This document shows, one piece after another, positions 26,762 to 34,742 of a stretch of 64,000 nt of DNA. Position 1 is the first letter of the stretch. Every line of letters begins with the position of its first letter. The notes under the pieces are model-generated. The model made no database searches and had not been told where the DNA came from. It saw only the letters and a program-made list of their open reading frames with translations. Both the position numbers and the translations under genes were made by a program. The DNA lies in the NCBI RefSeq assembly GCF_014845115.1, contig NZ_NKUI01000053.1, positions 1-64,000 of the forward strand. Direction: 5' to 3'. The DNA is from Methylorubrum zatmanii (GTDB taxonomy: Bacteria; Pseudomonadota; Alphaproteobacteria; Rhizobiales; Beijerinckiaceae).

Positions 26762-27763
26762 TCAGGCGGCTGCGGTCTGGGAGCCGATGCGCCGGTAGGA
26801 GGCCTGGAACGATTTGGTCAGGCGCCGCTCCGGCGCCGGCCAGGCCGGATCGTAGACGGTATCGAGGTAGCGCTCACCCCGGTCGGGAAGCAGGGTGACG
26901 ATGCGGGCGCCCCGGCCGAGATGCGGGATCAGCTTGGCGATGGCCGCGACCACGGTGCCGGAGGAGCCGCCGGCCAGGATGCCCTGGGTCTCGACCAGCC
27001 TGCGGCAACCGAGGGCGGATTCCCAATCGGTGGCGTAGATCACTCCATCGACCTCGGGGAGGGAGAGCTGCTCCGGTACCCGGCTCGCCCCGATGCCGGG
27101 AATCTCCCGCCGCCCACCCGGCGCGCCGAAGATGACCGACCCGTCGAGATCGACGGCGATGACCTCGATCCCCGGCCAGCGCTCGCGCAGACGGCGCGCC
27201 AGCCCCATCAGCGTTCCGCAGGTCGAGACGGCGGCCACCACATGGGTCGGGGCCGCGGGCATGTCCCGTACGATCTCGGCGCCAATGCCGTTGTAATGGG
27301 CCCGCCAATTGTCGGGATTGGCATATTGGTTGAGCCAGACGGCGCCGGGGATGGTGCGGGCCAGCTCCGTCACTCGCCTCACCCGGGTGTGCAGGTAGCC
27401 GCCCTCCTCATCCTGCTCCTGCACCATGTCGACCGTCGCACCGAAAGCCTCGATCAGGCGCCGGTTGGTGGGGGCGATGTTGGGATCGACGACCGCCGTG
27501 AACGGGATGTTGTAGCGCTGCGCGATCATCGCGAGCGCGATGGCGAGATTGCCCGACGAACTCTCGACGAGATGGCTCCGCTGCGTCAGCCGGCCAGCGG
27601 CGATGGCCTGCGTGACCATGTAATGCGCGGTGCGATCCTTCACGCTGCCGCCGATGTTGAGCATCTCCAGCTTCGCGAAGACGGGAACGATGTCCGGCGG
27701 GAACATTCTGTCGAGAGCGATCAGCGGCGTATTGCCGACGCGGAGCTCGACCGACGGAATCAT
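26762..27763 (-). CDS. sbnA: SbnA-like N-(2-amino-2-carboxyethyl)-L-glutamate synthase
   Basis: A 333-residue fold-type II PLP enzyme related to cysteine synthase, with the PLP Lys at about K42 in NIGGSVKDRTA, the substrate loop ESSSGNLAIALA, and the phosphate-binding STCGTLMGL. SbnA uses O-phosphoserine and glutamate to form the precursor that SbnB cleaves. I start it at 27763 rather than 27769, because GGGGAG sits directly against the first ATG but six bases from the second. It is the first gene of the minus-strand operon and faces a TonB-receptor gene across 560 bases. The SSSGN form in place of the cysteine-synthase TSGNT motif supports SbnA. Confidence 0.87.
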   Translation of the reverse strand: MIPSVELRVGNTPLIALDRMFPPDIVPVFAKLEMLNIGGSVKDRTAHYMVTQAIAAGRLTQRSHLVESSSGNLAIALAMIAQRYNIPFTAVVDPNIAPTNRRLIEAFGATVDMVQEQDEEGGYLHTRVRRVTELARTIPGAVWLNQYANPDNWRAHYNGIGAEIVRDMPAAPTHVVAAVSTCGTLMGLARRLRERWPGIEVIAVDLDGSVIFGAPGGRREIPGIGASRVPEQLSLPEVDGVIYATDWESALGCRRLVETQGILAGGSSGTVVAAIAKLIPHLGRGARIVTLLPDRGERYLDTVYDPAWPAPERRLTKSFQASYRRIGSQTAAA

Positions 27764-27769
27764 GAGCAT

Positions 27770-28329
27770 CTCCCCGGAGAATTAAGAGATTTGCGGAGCG
27801 TATCGGCGTGCTGGGCAAGGGTGACACGCGCCCGCTCGCCAGAAGCACGACCAGTCCGATGGACGATAGACATAAGCGAAAAACAGCATCGTTCAAGAGA
27901 ATACCGATCCAAATGGCTCATATCGGAAATTTATCGAGGGTGAATGCATAATATTTTCGATTTATTTTCAATTTAACAATTCAAAATACTTCAGGTTTGG
28001 TCTGATTTACAACGATTTGCGGCCTGATAGCGTGGCCCGGCCGAGCCTGCGGGAGGGGCGCATCCCGGACCGGGCGATTGCCGAGGGGTTCGCCGAAAGC
28101 CACCGGAAACGCTGCGGCGACCGGCCTGAGAGCATTCCGGAAAAGACGGCCTTCTTTATAAGTATTCCATTCTATCGTGTTACATTGCGGCAACAAACAC
28201 GGGGATGAATCATGCGATCTCACGAGTCGGGATTGCGACAGGGACAGCGATACCGAATAGAAGCCAAACATAGGGTCATCGCTTCCGGCGGCTGACCGGT
28301 CGCCGTGCCTTTACCGGAGCTGCATTCGC
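27770..28329. other. Divergent control region between the siderophore operon and its receptor gene
   Basis: This 560-base stretch separates the two divergent units and must hold both promoters. It contains the most AT-rich DNA of the region (about 27900-28015), including a near-palindrome at 27965-27986. A second AT-rich patch (28150-28185) holds TTTATAAGTATTCCATTCTA, which only loosely resembles an Irr-type iron control element. I found no classical Fur box and no TGA-N9-TCA RirA-type site. A 22-codon frame at about 28205-28273 is not supported as a gene. Confidence 0.6.
27965..27986. promoter_or_regulatory. AT-rich near-palindrome, candidate operator of the siderophore genes
   Basis: Arms TTTTCAATT and AATTCAAAA match as an inverted repeat at 8 of 9 positions around a 4-base centre. 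It lies in the AT-rich core about 200 bases ahead of sbnA and 345 ahead of the receptor gene. The position suits a shared iron-responsive operator or promoter element, but it fits no named consensus that I know. Confidence 0.35.
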
Positions 28330-30525
28330 ATGCCGCAACTCCCCGCCTTACCCTCGCAAATCGCTCGTCGTCTTGCCGCCGGCGTCGGCCTCACGGCCTT
28401 GATGGCTCCCGGCTTCGTGCTCGGCGCGCGGGCGCAGGACGGGGTCAGGCTCGAAGAGATCTCCGTGGAGTCGCGCAGCAACGGTCAGCCCACGAACCGA
28501 AATGCCGTGGTCGGGCCGCCCCCGCCCGCCTATCCCGGCGGCGTGGTCGGCTCCGGCTCGCGGCTCGGATTCCTCGGCAACCGCAACGTCTTCGACCAGC
28601 CGTTCAGCTCGACCAGCTACACCGAGAAGCTGATCCGCGATCAGCAGGCCCGCAACGTCCAGGACGTGGTCAACAACGATCCCTCGATCCGGACCAACGT
28701 GCCGGCTTTCTCCGGCATCCTCGGCTTCTTCATCCGCGGCTTTCCGGTCTTCGCGCAGGATATGGCCTTCAACGGCCTGTTCGGCGTGGCCGATTCCTTC
28801 AATCCGGCCATCGAGCCGATCGAGCGCGTCGAGGTGCTGCGCGGCCCCTCGACCCTGCTGTCGGGCGTGCCGCCCTTCGGCAATATCGGCGGCATCATCA
28901 ACCTGATCCCGAAGCGGGCCGGGGACGAGCCGCTCAACCGCGTCACCCTCGGCTACGCGTCCGACGCGACGATCTACAAGGCGGTGGATTTCAGCCGGCG
29001 GTTCGGGGATGCCAAGGAATGGGGCATCCGCTTCAACGGCGCCTTCAACAACGGCAACACGCCGATCGACAACCAGAGCCTTCACTTCGGCGTCGCCGCC
29101 CTCGCCCTCGACTATCGCGGTGAGCGCCTGCGGGCGAGCCTCGACCTCGGCTATCAGGAGCTCGATTTCACCTCGCCCCTGCGCAACCGCAACGTGGCCG
29201 CCGGCGTCCGCATCCCCCGCGCGCCCGATCTGACCCTGAACCAGCAACAGCCCTGGGAATATCGCGACAGCGCCAACCAGCAACTCGCCACCCGGGTCGA
29301 GTACGACCTGACGCCGGACCTGACGCTCTACGGCGCCTATGGCCGCTCGAACTTCCGCCAGGAATATTTCGGCGGCATCCTGACGATCTTCAACACGCGC
29401 GGCGATTACCGCGAACCAATCAGCTACCTGCCGATGCACATCGTCAACCAGACGGCGGAGGCGGGCCTGCGCGGCACGGTCGAGACCGGCCCGATCAAGC
29501 ACAGCTTCGGCCTCGCCGCCGTCGGCTTCTGGCAGGATCTCGCCCAGCCGACCGTGCAGAATGTCGGCGCGACCATCGTGTCGAACCTCTACAACCCGGT
29601 CTACGTCGCCCCGCGCTCGACCATCGGCCTGTCGAACGCGACGCCGCGCACGTCGAGCCGGATCAACCGCAGCATCGCCATCGCCGACACCCTGTCGATC
29701 CTCGACGACCGGATCCTGCTCACGGTCGGCGGCCGCTGGCAAAGCCTCGACGTGAACTCCTACAACGCCGTGACCGGCTTCCGTACCGGATCGAGCGAGA
29801 GCGGCGCGTTCTCGCCGGGCGTCGGTCTCGTGGTGAAGCCGGTGGAGCGACTCTCGCTCTATGCCAACTACATCGAGGGACTGACCTCACCGGCTCCGCC
29901 AGTCGACGCCCTCAACGGCAATGCGGCCTTCCCGGCCTTCGTATCCCGGCAGACCGAGGTTGGCGCGAAATACGATTTCGGCAGCGTCGGCGTCGGCTTC
30001 GCTGCATTCGAGATCGAGCAACCCTTCGGCTTTCTTGATCCGAGCACCCGGCTGTTCTCGGTCGATGGGCGCCAGCGCAACAGCGGCGTCGAACTGACCG
30101 TGTTCGGCGAGCCGGTTCCCGGCATCCGCGTGCTCGGCGGCGTCACCCTGCTCGACGGGGTGCAGGTGCAATCCCAGGATCCGCGCAATGTCGGTCGGGT
30201 CGCCATCGGCGTGCCGGATGCGCAGGTGAACCTCTACGGCGAGTACGACCTGCCGCCCGACTTCCTCCCCGGCCTGACCCTGACCGGCCGGGTGATCTAC
30301 ACCGCGGCCCAGTATTACGACCTTGCCAACAGCCAGAAGATCCCGGATTGGGCGACCCTCGATCTCGGCCTGCGCTACACCGCCACGTTCCAGGACCGGC
30401 CGCTGACACTCCGGGCCAACGTCGTCAACGTCACCGGCAACAATTACTGGGCCACCACCGGCCGCGGCATCCTCAGCCAGGGGACGCCACGGACCTTCCT
30501 GCTCTCGGCGTCGATGGATTTCTGA
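28330..30525 (+). CDS. TonB-dependent ferric siderophore receptor
   Basis: A 731-residue outer-membrane receptor. The N-terminal signal peptide ends near GARAQ at about 37. A TonB-box-like stretch (LEEISVES) follows, then a plug domain (LIRDQQARNVQDVVNNDPSI, IRGFPV, IERVEVLRGPSTLLSGVPPFGNIGG in parts). A 22-strand barrel makes up the rest, ending in phenylalanine (SASMDF) as needed for BAM insertion. There is no N-terminal signalling (STN) domain, so it is not a transducer for an ECF sigma cascade. Its place divergent from the sbn operon suggests it imports the ferric staphyloferrin B-type siderophore. No periplasmic or ABC importer follows. Confidence 0.92.
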   Translation: MPQLPALPSQIARRLAAGVGLTALMAPGFVLGARAQDGVRLEEISVESRSNGQPTNRNAVVGPPPPAYPGGVVGSGSRLGFLGNRNVFDQPFSSTSYTEKLIRDQQARNVQDVVNNDPSIRTNVPAFSGILGFFIRGFPVFAQDMAFNGLFGVADSFNPAIEPIERVEVLRGPSTLLSGVPPFGNIGGIINLIPKRAGDEPLNRVTLGYASDATIYKAVDFSRRFGDAKEWGIRFNGAFNNGNTPIDNQSLHFGVAALALDYRGERLRASLDLGYQELDFTSPLRNRNVAAGVRIPRAPDLTLNQQQPWEYRDSANQQLATRVEYDLTPDLTLYGAYGRSNFRQEYFGGILTIFNTRGDYREPISYLPMHIVNQTAEAGLRGTVETGPIKHSFGLAAVGFWQDLAQPTVQNVGATIVSNLYNPVYVAPRSTIGLSNATPRTSSRINRSIAIADTLSILDDRILLTVGGRWQSLDVNSYNAVTGFRTGSSESGAFSPGVGLVVKPVERLSLYANYIEGLTSPAPPVDALNGNAAFPAFVSRQTEVGAKYDFGSVGVGFAAFEIEQPFGFLDPSTRLFSVDGRQRNSGVELTVFGEPVPGIRVLGGVTLLDGVQVQSQDPRNVGRVAIGVPDAQVNLYGEYDLPPDFLPGLTLTGRVIYTAAQYYDLANSQKIPDWATLDLGLRYTATFQDRPLTLRANVVNVTGNNYWATTGRGILSQGTPRTFLLSASMDF

Positions 30526-30557
30526 AGCCCCGGAGGCGATCGTACCGGGACGGCGGC

Positions 30558-31604
30558 TCAGGCCACAGCGTCGAAGAGCGCGCCGATCTCCTCATCCGCC
30601 TCCCAGGCGGCGACACGGGCACAGGCCAGATCCTCCGGCCGGTGCCGGGCGTAGAGGGCGAAACTTTCCGCGACGAAATCGGGCAGGTCGAGCAGGCGCG
30701 GCGGCGCGCGACGACCGTCGCCCTTGAACAAGGTCGATCCGGTCACGCCGTAGCGTTCGGCGATGGCCGGCAGCACCGGCCAGACCGACTCGGCCACCAA
30801 GCCATCGGGCGCATAGGCCTCGACGGCGATGTCGAGCGGGTCGAGCCCGGCCTCGCGGGCGAGGCGACGGGCGACATCGCCCAGCACGTGCAGCCGCGGA
30901 TGGTTGACGACGTGCATGAAGACGCCACCGCGGCACCACAGGGCGAATTCCCGATCCAGACCGAAGCCGACGTCGCGGGCGGTGCGCAGGAGGTATTCCG
31001 CGCCGGCCTCCCACAGGCCGAAATAACCGAGCCGCTCGAAGACGGCGCCGTCATAGAGGCGCAGAGCCGCCGCGACGCTCAATCCCCGGCGGAAGGCCTG
31101 AAGCGCGATGGCCGAGTGATAGGGACCGACCGGCGAGGCGACGAGGCGCGACAGGCGCAGGCTCGCCTCATCGCCAACATGGACGAGATCGGGATGGAAG
31201 CCCGAAAACAGGATCGTCGGGAACAGCCGCAGACGCGGCACCCGCTCGGCCAGGGCGTGGACATTGCCGCCGGGGATGAAGCCTTCAGGGAAGAAGTGCG
31301 AGAAGACGTGGTCGGCCGAGCCGAGATGCGAGGCCAGTCGGTCGATAGTCCCGAACCGGCGGGCGAGCCCGGCGACGAGGATGGTCTCGACCTCGGCGCC
31401 CGGCAGCAGCAGCCGCAGGGATTGCGCGACGCCCTCCGCCTGGCAATTGCCGATGACCGAGATGCGAGGGGTTCCGGCAGGCCGCCGCCACGGTCTCGCC
31501 CGGAATCGCGGCGAGAGCCCGCGCCGCGCCAGGGCCTGGACGGGCGGCGCGAGCGGCTTGAAAAGGTCGGGAAGCAGGGGCAAGCGGCGCGCAGCCTCTC
31601 GCAT
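30558..31604 (-). CDS. WcbI-family polysaccharide biosynthesis protein
   Basis: A 348-residue protein from the ATG at 31604. The N-terminal signature ISVIGNCQAEGVAQSLRLLL and the HVFSHFFPEGFIPGG and FPTILFSGFHPDLVHVG stretches (each seen in parts) match the WcbI family, implicated in acetylation of capsular polysaccharide. NCQAE resembles the loop holding acyl-CoA in WcbI. No signal peptide is present. It is divergent from a GSCFA protein gene by 41 bases, and both families are tied to surface glycans, so they may be regulated together. The ribosome site is weak, and an extended start at 31853 would read into the neighbouring gene. Confidence 0.78.
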   Translation of the reverse strand: MREAARRLPLLPDLFKPLAPPVQALARRGLSPRFRARPWRRPAGTPRISVIGNCQAEGVAQSLRLLLPGAEVETILVAGLARRFGTIDRLASHLGSADHVFSHFFPEGFIPGGNVHALAERVPRLRLFPTILFSGFHPDLVHVGDEASLRLSRLVASPVGPYHSAIALQAFRRGLSVAAALRLYDGAVFERLGYFGLWEAGAEYLLRTARDVGFGLDREFALWCRGGVFMHVVNHPRLHVLGDVARRLAREAGLDPLDIAVEAYAPDGLVAESVWPVLPAIAERYGVTGSTLFKGDGRRAPPRLLDLPDFVAESFALYARHRPEDLACARVAAWEADEEIGALFDAVA

Positions 31605-31645
31605 CAAGGGCGGACGGGTATCGGCGCGCAGGATAGAACTAAGCG

Positions 31646-32707
31646 ATGAACCCTTACCGCGATCTACCGGCCGAGCGATTCTGGCGCAAGGCGGTGGCGG
31701 GCGTCCCGCCCTTCGCCCTCGATCCGGGGCCACGCGACGCTTTCCGCATCGCCCGCACGGACCGGGTCGCGACCGCAGGATCCTGTTTCGCGCAGCGCGT
31801 CTCGCAGGCGCTCGCTCGGGGCGGCTTCCGCTATCATGTAACCGAGGAGGCACCGGAGGGCATGGGGGAGGCGGAGGCCGCTTCCCGCCAATACGGGACC
31901 TTCTCGGCCCGCTACGGCAACCTCTATGGGCCGCGCCAGTTCGTGCAGCTTTTCGACCGGGCCTTCGGCGCCTTCGATCCGCAGCTCAAGGCGTGGCAGC
32001 GGCAGGATGGGCGCTTCGTCGATCCGTTTCGCCCGACCATCGAGCCGGACGGGTTCGCCGACGAGGCGGCGGTCCTCGCGGCCCGCGAGCACCATCTCGC
32101 CCGGGTGCGGGACCTGTTCGAGAGCCTCGACGTCCTGGTCGTGACGCTGGGCCTCACCGAAGGCTGGCGCTGCCGCGCCGATGGAGCGGCGCTCTCCCTG
32201 GCGCCCGGCGTCGCGGGCGGCCAATTCGATCCGGCCGAGGTGGCCTTCGTCAACGCGACGACCTCGGAGGTGATCGGCGACCTCGCCGGCTTCCTCGACC
32301 GGCTCTGGAGCGTGAACGGGCGCGCGCGGGTGATCGTCACCGTCTCGCCGGTCCCGCTGATCGCGACCTATCTCGACCAGCACGTCCTCGTCTCGAACGC
32401 GCAGTCGAAGGCGGTGCTGCGCGCCGCCGCGGGGGAAATCTGCGAGCGCGGCGATCCGCGCCTCGTCTATTTCCCGTCCTACGAGATCATCACGAGCCAG
32501 ACCCATGGCGGCCGCTATTACGGCGAGGACCAGCGCAGCATCGCCGAGGCCGGTGTCGCCCACGTGATGCGCTCCTTCATGAGAAGCTTTTCACCGGGCC
32601 CCGACAGCGCCCCGGCCGCGCCGCCGGCTCATACCAGCGAGGCGGAGTTCGCCGGCACCGCCGGCATCGTCTGCGACGAGGAGACGATCGAGCGCAGCCT
32701 CGCCTGA
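31646..32707 (+). CDS. GSCFA-domain protein (SGNH-like fold)
   Basis: A 353-residue protein with the family-naming motif in ATAGSCFAQRVSQAL near residue 43, followed by YGTFSARYGNLYGPRQFVQL in parts (QYGTFSARYGN, GPRQFVQLFDRAFG). VVTLGLTEGWRC and IVTVSPVPLIATY follow. GSCFA proteins are related to SGNH/GDSL acyl-esterase folds and occur in glycan loci; enzyme activity has not been assigned to my knowledge. It is divergent from the WcbI-like gene. Its TGA stop forms the first bases of a 16-bp perfect inverted repeat at the start of the dispersed repeat at 32705. Confidence 0.85.
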   Translation: MNPYRDLPAERFWRKAVAGVPPFALDPGPRDAFRIARTDRVATAGSCFAQRVSQALARGGFRYHVTEEAPEGMGEAEAASRQYGTFSARYGNLYGPRQFVQLFDRAFGAFDPQLKAWQRQDGRFVDPFRPTIEPDGFADEAAVLAAREHHLARVRDLFESLDVLVVTLGLTEGWRCRADGAALSLAPGVAGGQFDPAEVAFVNATTSEVIGDLAGFLDRLWSVNGRARVIVTVSPVPLIATYLDQHVLVSNAQSKAVLRAAAGEICERGDPRLVYFPSYEIITSQTHGGRYYGEDQRSIAEAGVAHVMRSFMRSFSPGPDSAPAAPPAHTSEAEFAGTAGIVCDEETIERSLA

Positions 32708-32817
32708 GACGGAATCCGCTTGATCGGAGCGGATTCCGTCTCAGCAAGCCCGCGCGGCATTTGAGCGAAGCCCAAATCCGCCATCCCGAAGGGATCTCGA
32801 CCGGATTTGGTATGAGT
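32705..32817. repeat. Dispersed intergenic repeat, copy 2, with a 16-bp perfect hairpin
   Basis: A perfect inverted repeat at 32705-32743 (arms of 16, TGAGACGGAATCCGCT and its complement, 7-base loop) is followed by about 75 bases that match 1092-1170. The hairpin overlaps the GSCFA stop codon and could end transcription, although there is no T-run. In copy 1 at 1067 the hairpin arms have decayed while the rest is kept. Confidence 0.78.
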
Positions 32818-32822
32818 CCCGG

Positions 32823-33752
32823 CTATTTCAGGTGGGCGAAATAGACATCGCCCGCCGCCCGCTTCAGCTCGGCCCCGGCGTCGCGGCCGATTTCGGCGGC
32901 GTCCGATGTCGCTCCCTCCCGATGCACCGCCCAATGGCGACTGCCATCCGGCAGGAACAACAATCCGTCGAGGCTGAGGCGGTCGCCCTGAATCCGGGCG
33001 AGCGCCGCGATCGGCGTGCGACAGGAGCCGTCGAGTTCCGCCAGCAGGCCCCGCTCCGCATCGAGCGCCGTCGTCGTGGTGGCACAGGCGACCGGTGCCA
33101 GCAGGGCCCGGATAGCATCGTCCCGCGCCCGGCACTCGATGCCGAGGGCGCCCTGTGCCACGGCCGGCAGCATCTCCTCCACCGAGAGAACGCTGCGGGC
33201 CACATCCTCCATGCCGAGGCGCTGCAGGCCGGCGAGCGCCAGGAGCGTCGCGTCGCACTCGCCCGCTTCGAGCTTGCGCATCCGCGTGTTGGCGTTGCCG
33301 CGCAGGGGCACGATGGTGAGGTCGGGCCGGTGCATCAGAACCTGTGCGCCCCGCCGCAGGGACGAGGTCCCGACCCGCGCGCCCGCAGGCAGATCGGCCA
33401 GGCCGTTGGCCTCACCGGCGCTGAGGAAGGCATCGCGGGGATCGTCCCGCTCCAAGATGCAGGCGATGACGAGCCCGTCGGGCAGCCACGTCTCCACGTC
33501 CTTCATGGAATGGACGGCGACGTCGATGCTGTCGGCGAACAGCGCCTGCTCCAGCTCCTTGGTGAACAGCCCCTTGCCGCCGATCTCGGAGAGCGGCCGG
33601 TCGAGCACCCGGTCGGCCACAGTGGAGACGACGACGATCTCCGTCTCGAGCCCGGGATTGGCGGCGACGATCCTGTCCCGGACCATGCCGGTCTGGGCCA
33701 GCGCCATCGGGCTGCCGCGGGTGCCGATTCTCAGAGGTCGCGCGCGAGTCAT
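32823..33752 (-). CDS. hemC: Hydroxymethylbilane synthase (porphobilinogen deaminase)
   Basis: A 309-residue enzyme that links four porphobilinogens into hydroxymethylbilane for haem, bacteriochlorophyll and cobalamin. Seen are LRIGTRGSPMALAQ at the N-terminus, IGGKGLFTKELE, VDVAVHSMKDVE-like DSIDVAVHSMKDVETWLP (in parts), VGTSSLRRGAQ and LRGNANTRMRKLE. The dipyrromethane cofactor Cys lies in LDGSCRTPIAAL near residue 240. All key Asp and Arg positions appear intact. The gene ends 6 bases beyond the dispersed repeat and is upstream-divergent from the tRNA-Lys gene. The product feeds the bacteriochlorophyll genes at the other end of the window. Confidence 0.96.
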   Translation of the reverse strand: MTRARPLRIGTRGSPMALAQTGMVRDRIVAANPGLETEIVVVSTVADRVLDRPLSEIGGKGLFTKELEQALFADSIDVAVHSMKDVETWLPDGLVIACILERDDPRDAFLSAGEANGLADLPAGARVGTSSLRRGAQVLMHRPDLTIVPLRGNANTRMRKLEAGECDATLLALAGLQRLGMEDVARSVLSVEEMLPAVAQGALGIECRARDDAIRALLAPVACATTTTALDAERGLLAELDGSCRTPIAALARIQGDRLSLDGLLFLPDGSRHWAVHREGATSDAAEIGRDAGAELKRAAGDVYFAHLK

Positions 33753-33958
33753 TCATGCGCTGTAGCCGAGACGGCGCCCCCCGTCACGCGGGCCGATGCA
33801 AAGGGTCGGACAGAGCCGGCGGCGGCCGGGACCGGGTGCGGTGCATTTTGTCGGAAAAGTTTTTGGAAGGGGCTGGACAGGCCGGCCGGCCATTGCTAAT
33901 TCGCCTCCACCGCAGGGGACTGGTGGCCCGGCGGCGAGGCCTCTCCAAGAGAGACCTT

Positions 33959-34034
<76 letters not shown>

Positions 34035-34241
34035 AATCATCTCAAACTCCCAGCAAGCGATGCGACTAAGGCGTCGAAGTGGGATGTTAATGCGGCTTTC
34101 TAGCCTGCAAAAACCCAATATAATCGCGCTTCCGGTTCAGCTTCGGCGACACGGTGCTGTTCCGACCCAGCCGGTCCTATCCGCTGGTGCCCGGTCGCAT
34201 GATCGCGGCGCCGCTGCCTGCCCCTTCGTCATGCAGTGAAC

Positions 34242-34640
34242 TCAGCCGGCTGTGCGAAGTCCGCTTTCGGCGCCGTTCGAGGCAACCATCATGCGCGCCA
34301 GGGCGAGGATGTCCCGGGCCTGGAACGGCTTGCGCACGAAAATACTGCCGGAAACCGTGCGACCCTCGATCGGCGCGGAGGTCGAGGCATAGATGATCGG
34401 CCGATGGGGATGGCGCTCGCGATAGGCGTCCGCCACCGTCCAACCGTCGATCAGCCCCGGCAAGCGGATATCAGTGAACAACCAGTCGATGGCCTCGCCC
34501 CCGGCGCGTAGCGTCGTCAGCGCCGCCTCGCCGCTGGACGCAGCGAGCACCCGCATGCCCTCGTGCTCACAGAGTTTGGTGAGCATTTCGAGCAGCAGGT
34601 AATTGTCTTCGACGATGAGCGCGGTCGGAGCAGCGCGCAT
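34242..34640 (-). CDS. Single-domain response regulator (receiver only)
   Basis: A 132-residue protein made of one receiver domain. The acidic pocket is in ALIVEDNYLLLEML (E-D pair), the phosphoacceptor Asp in DWLFTDIRLPG, the switch Thr/Ser in IIYASTSAP, and the conserved Lys in FVRKPFQARDIL. With no output domain it would act by protein contact or as a phosphate shuttle, like DivK, CpdR or CheY. The ATG at 34640 has an AAGG ribosome site. It is divergent from an HPt gene by 102 bases, with a palindromic CtrA-type site exactly midway, which suggests that the two are one phosphorelay module in the CtrA network. Confidence 0.85.
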   Translation of the reverse strand: MRAAPTALIVEDNYLLLEMLTKLCEHEGMRVLAASSGEAALTTLRAGGEAIDWLFTDIRLPGLIDGWTVADAYRERHPHRPIIYASTSAPIEGRTVSGSIFVRKPFQARDILALARMMVASNGAESGLRTAG

Positions 34641-34684
34641 GACCCTTATCCAGTTGACGCCGACATCATCACAGGAAAAATGAG

Positions 34685-34700
34685 TTAACGTAGCGTTAAC
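34685..34700. promoter_or_regulatory. CtrA-type binding site, palindromic, in a divergent promoter
   Basis: TTAA (34685-34688), seven bases, then TTAAC (34696-34700) is an exact match to the alphaproteobacterial CtrA consensus. The arms GTTAACG / CGTTAAC form a perfect palindrome, so it reads the same for both flanking genes, with outer arms CAGGAA (34672-34677) and TTCCTG (34705-34710). It lies about 44 bases from each start codon. Confidence 0.7.
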
Positions 34701-34742
34701 AAACTTCCTGCAGAGCGAAGTTCTGCGAAGCTGAGCACCGAG

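Noticed and set aside
27770-28329. Fur box or RirA TGA-N9-TCA operator for the siderophore genes
   Set aside because: I read the region on both strands and found no acceptable match; only loose Irr-like patches remain.
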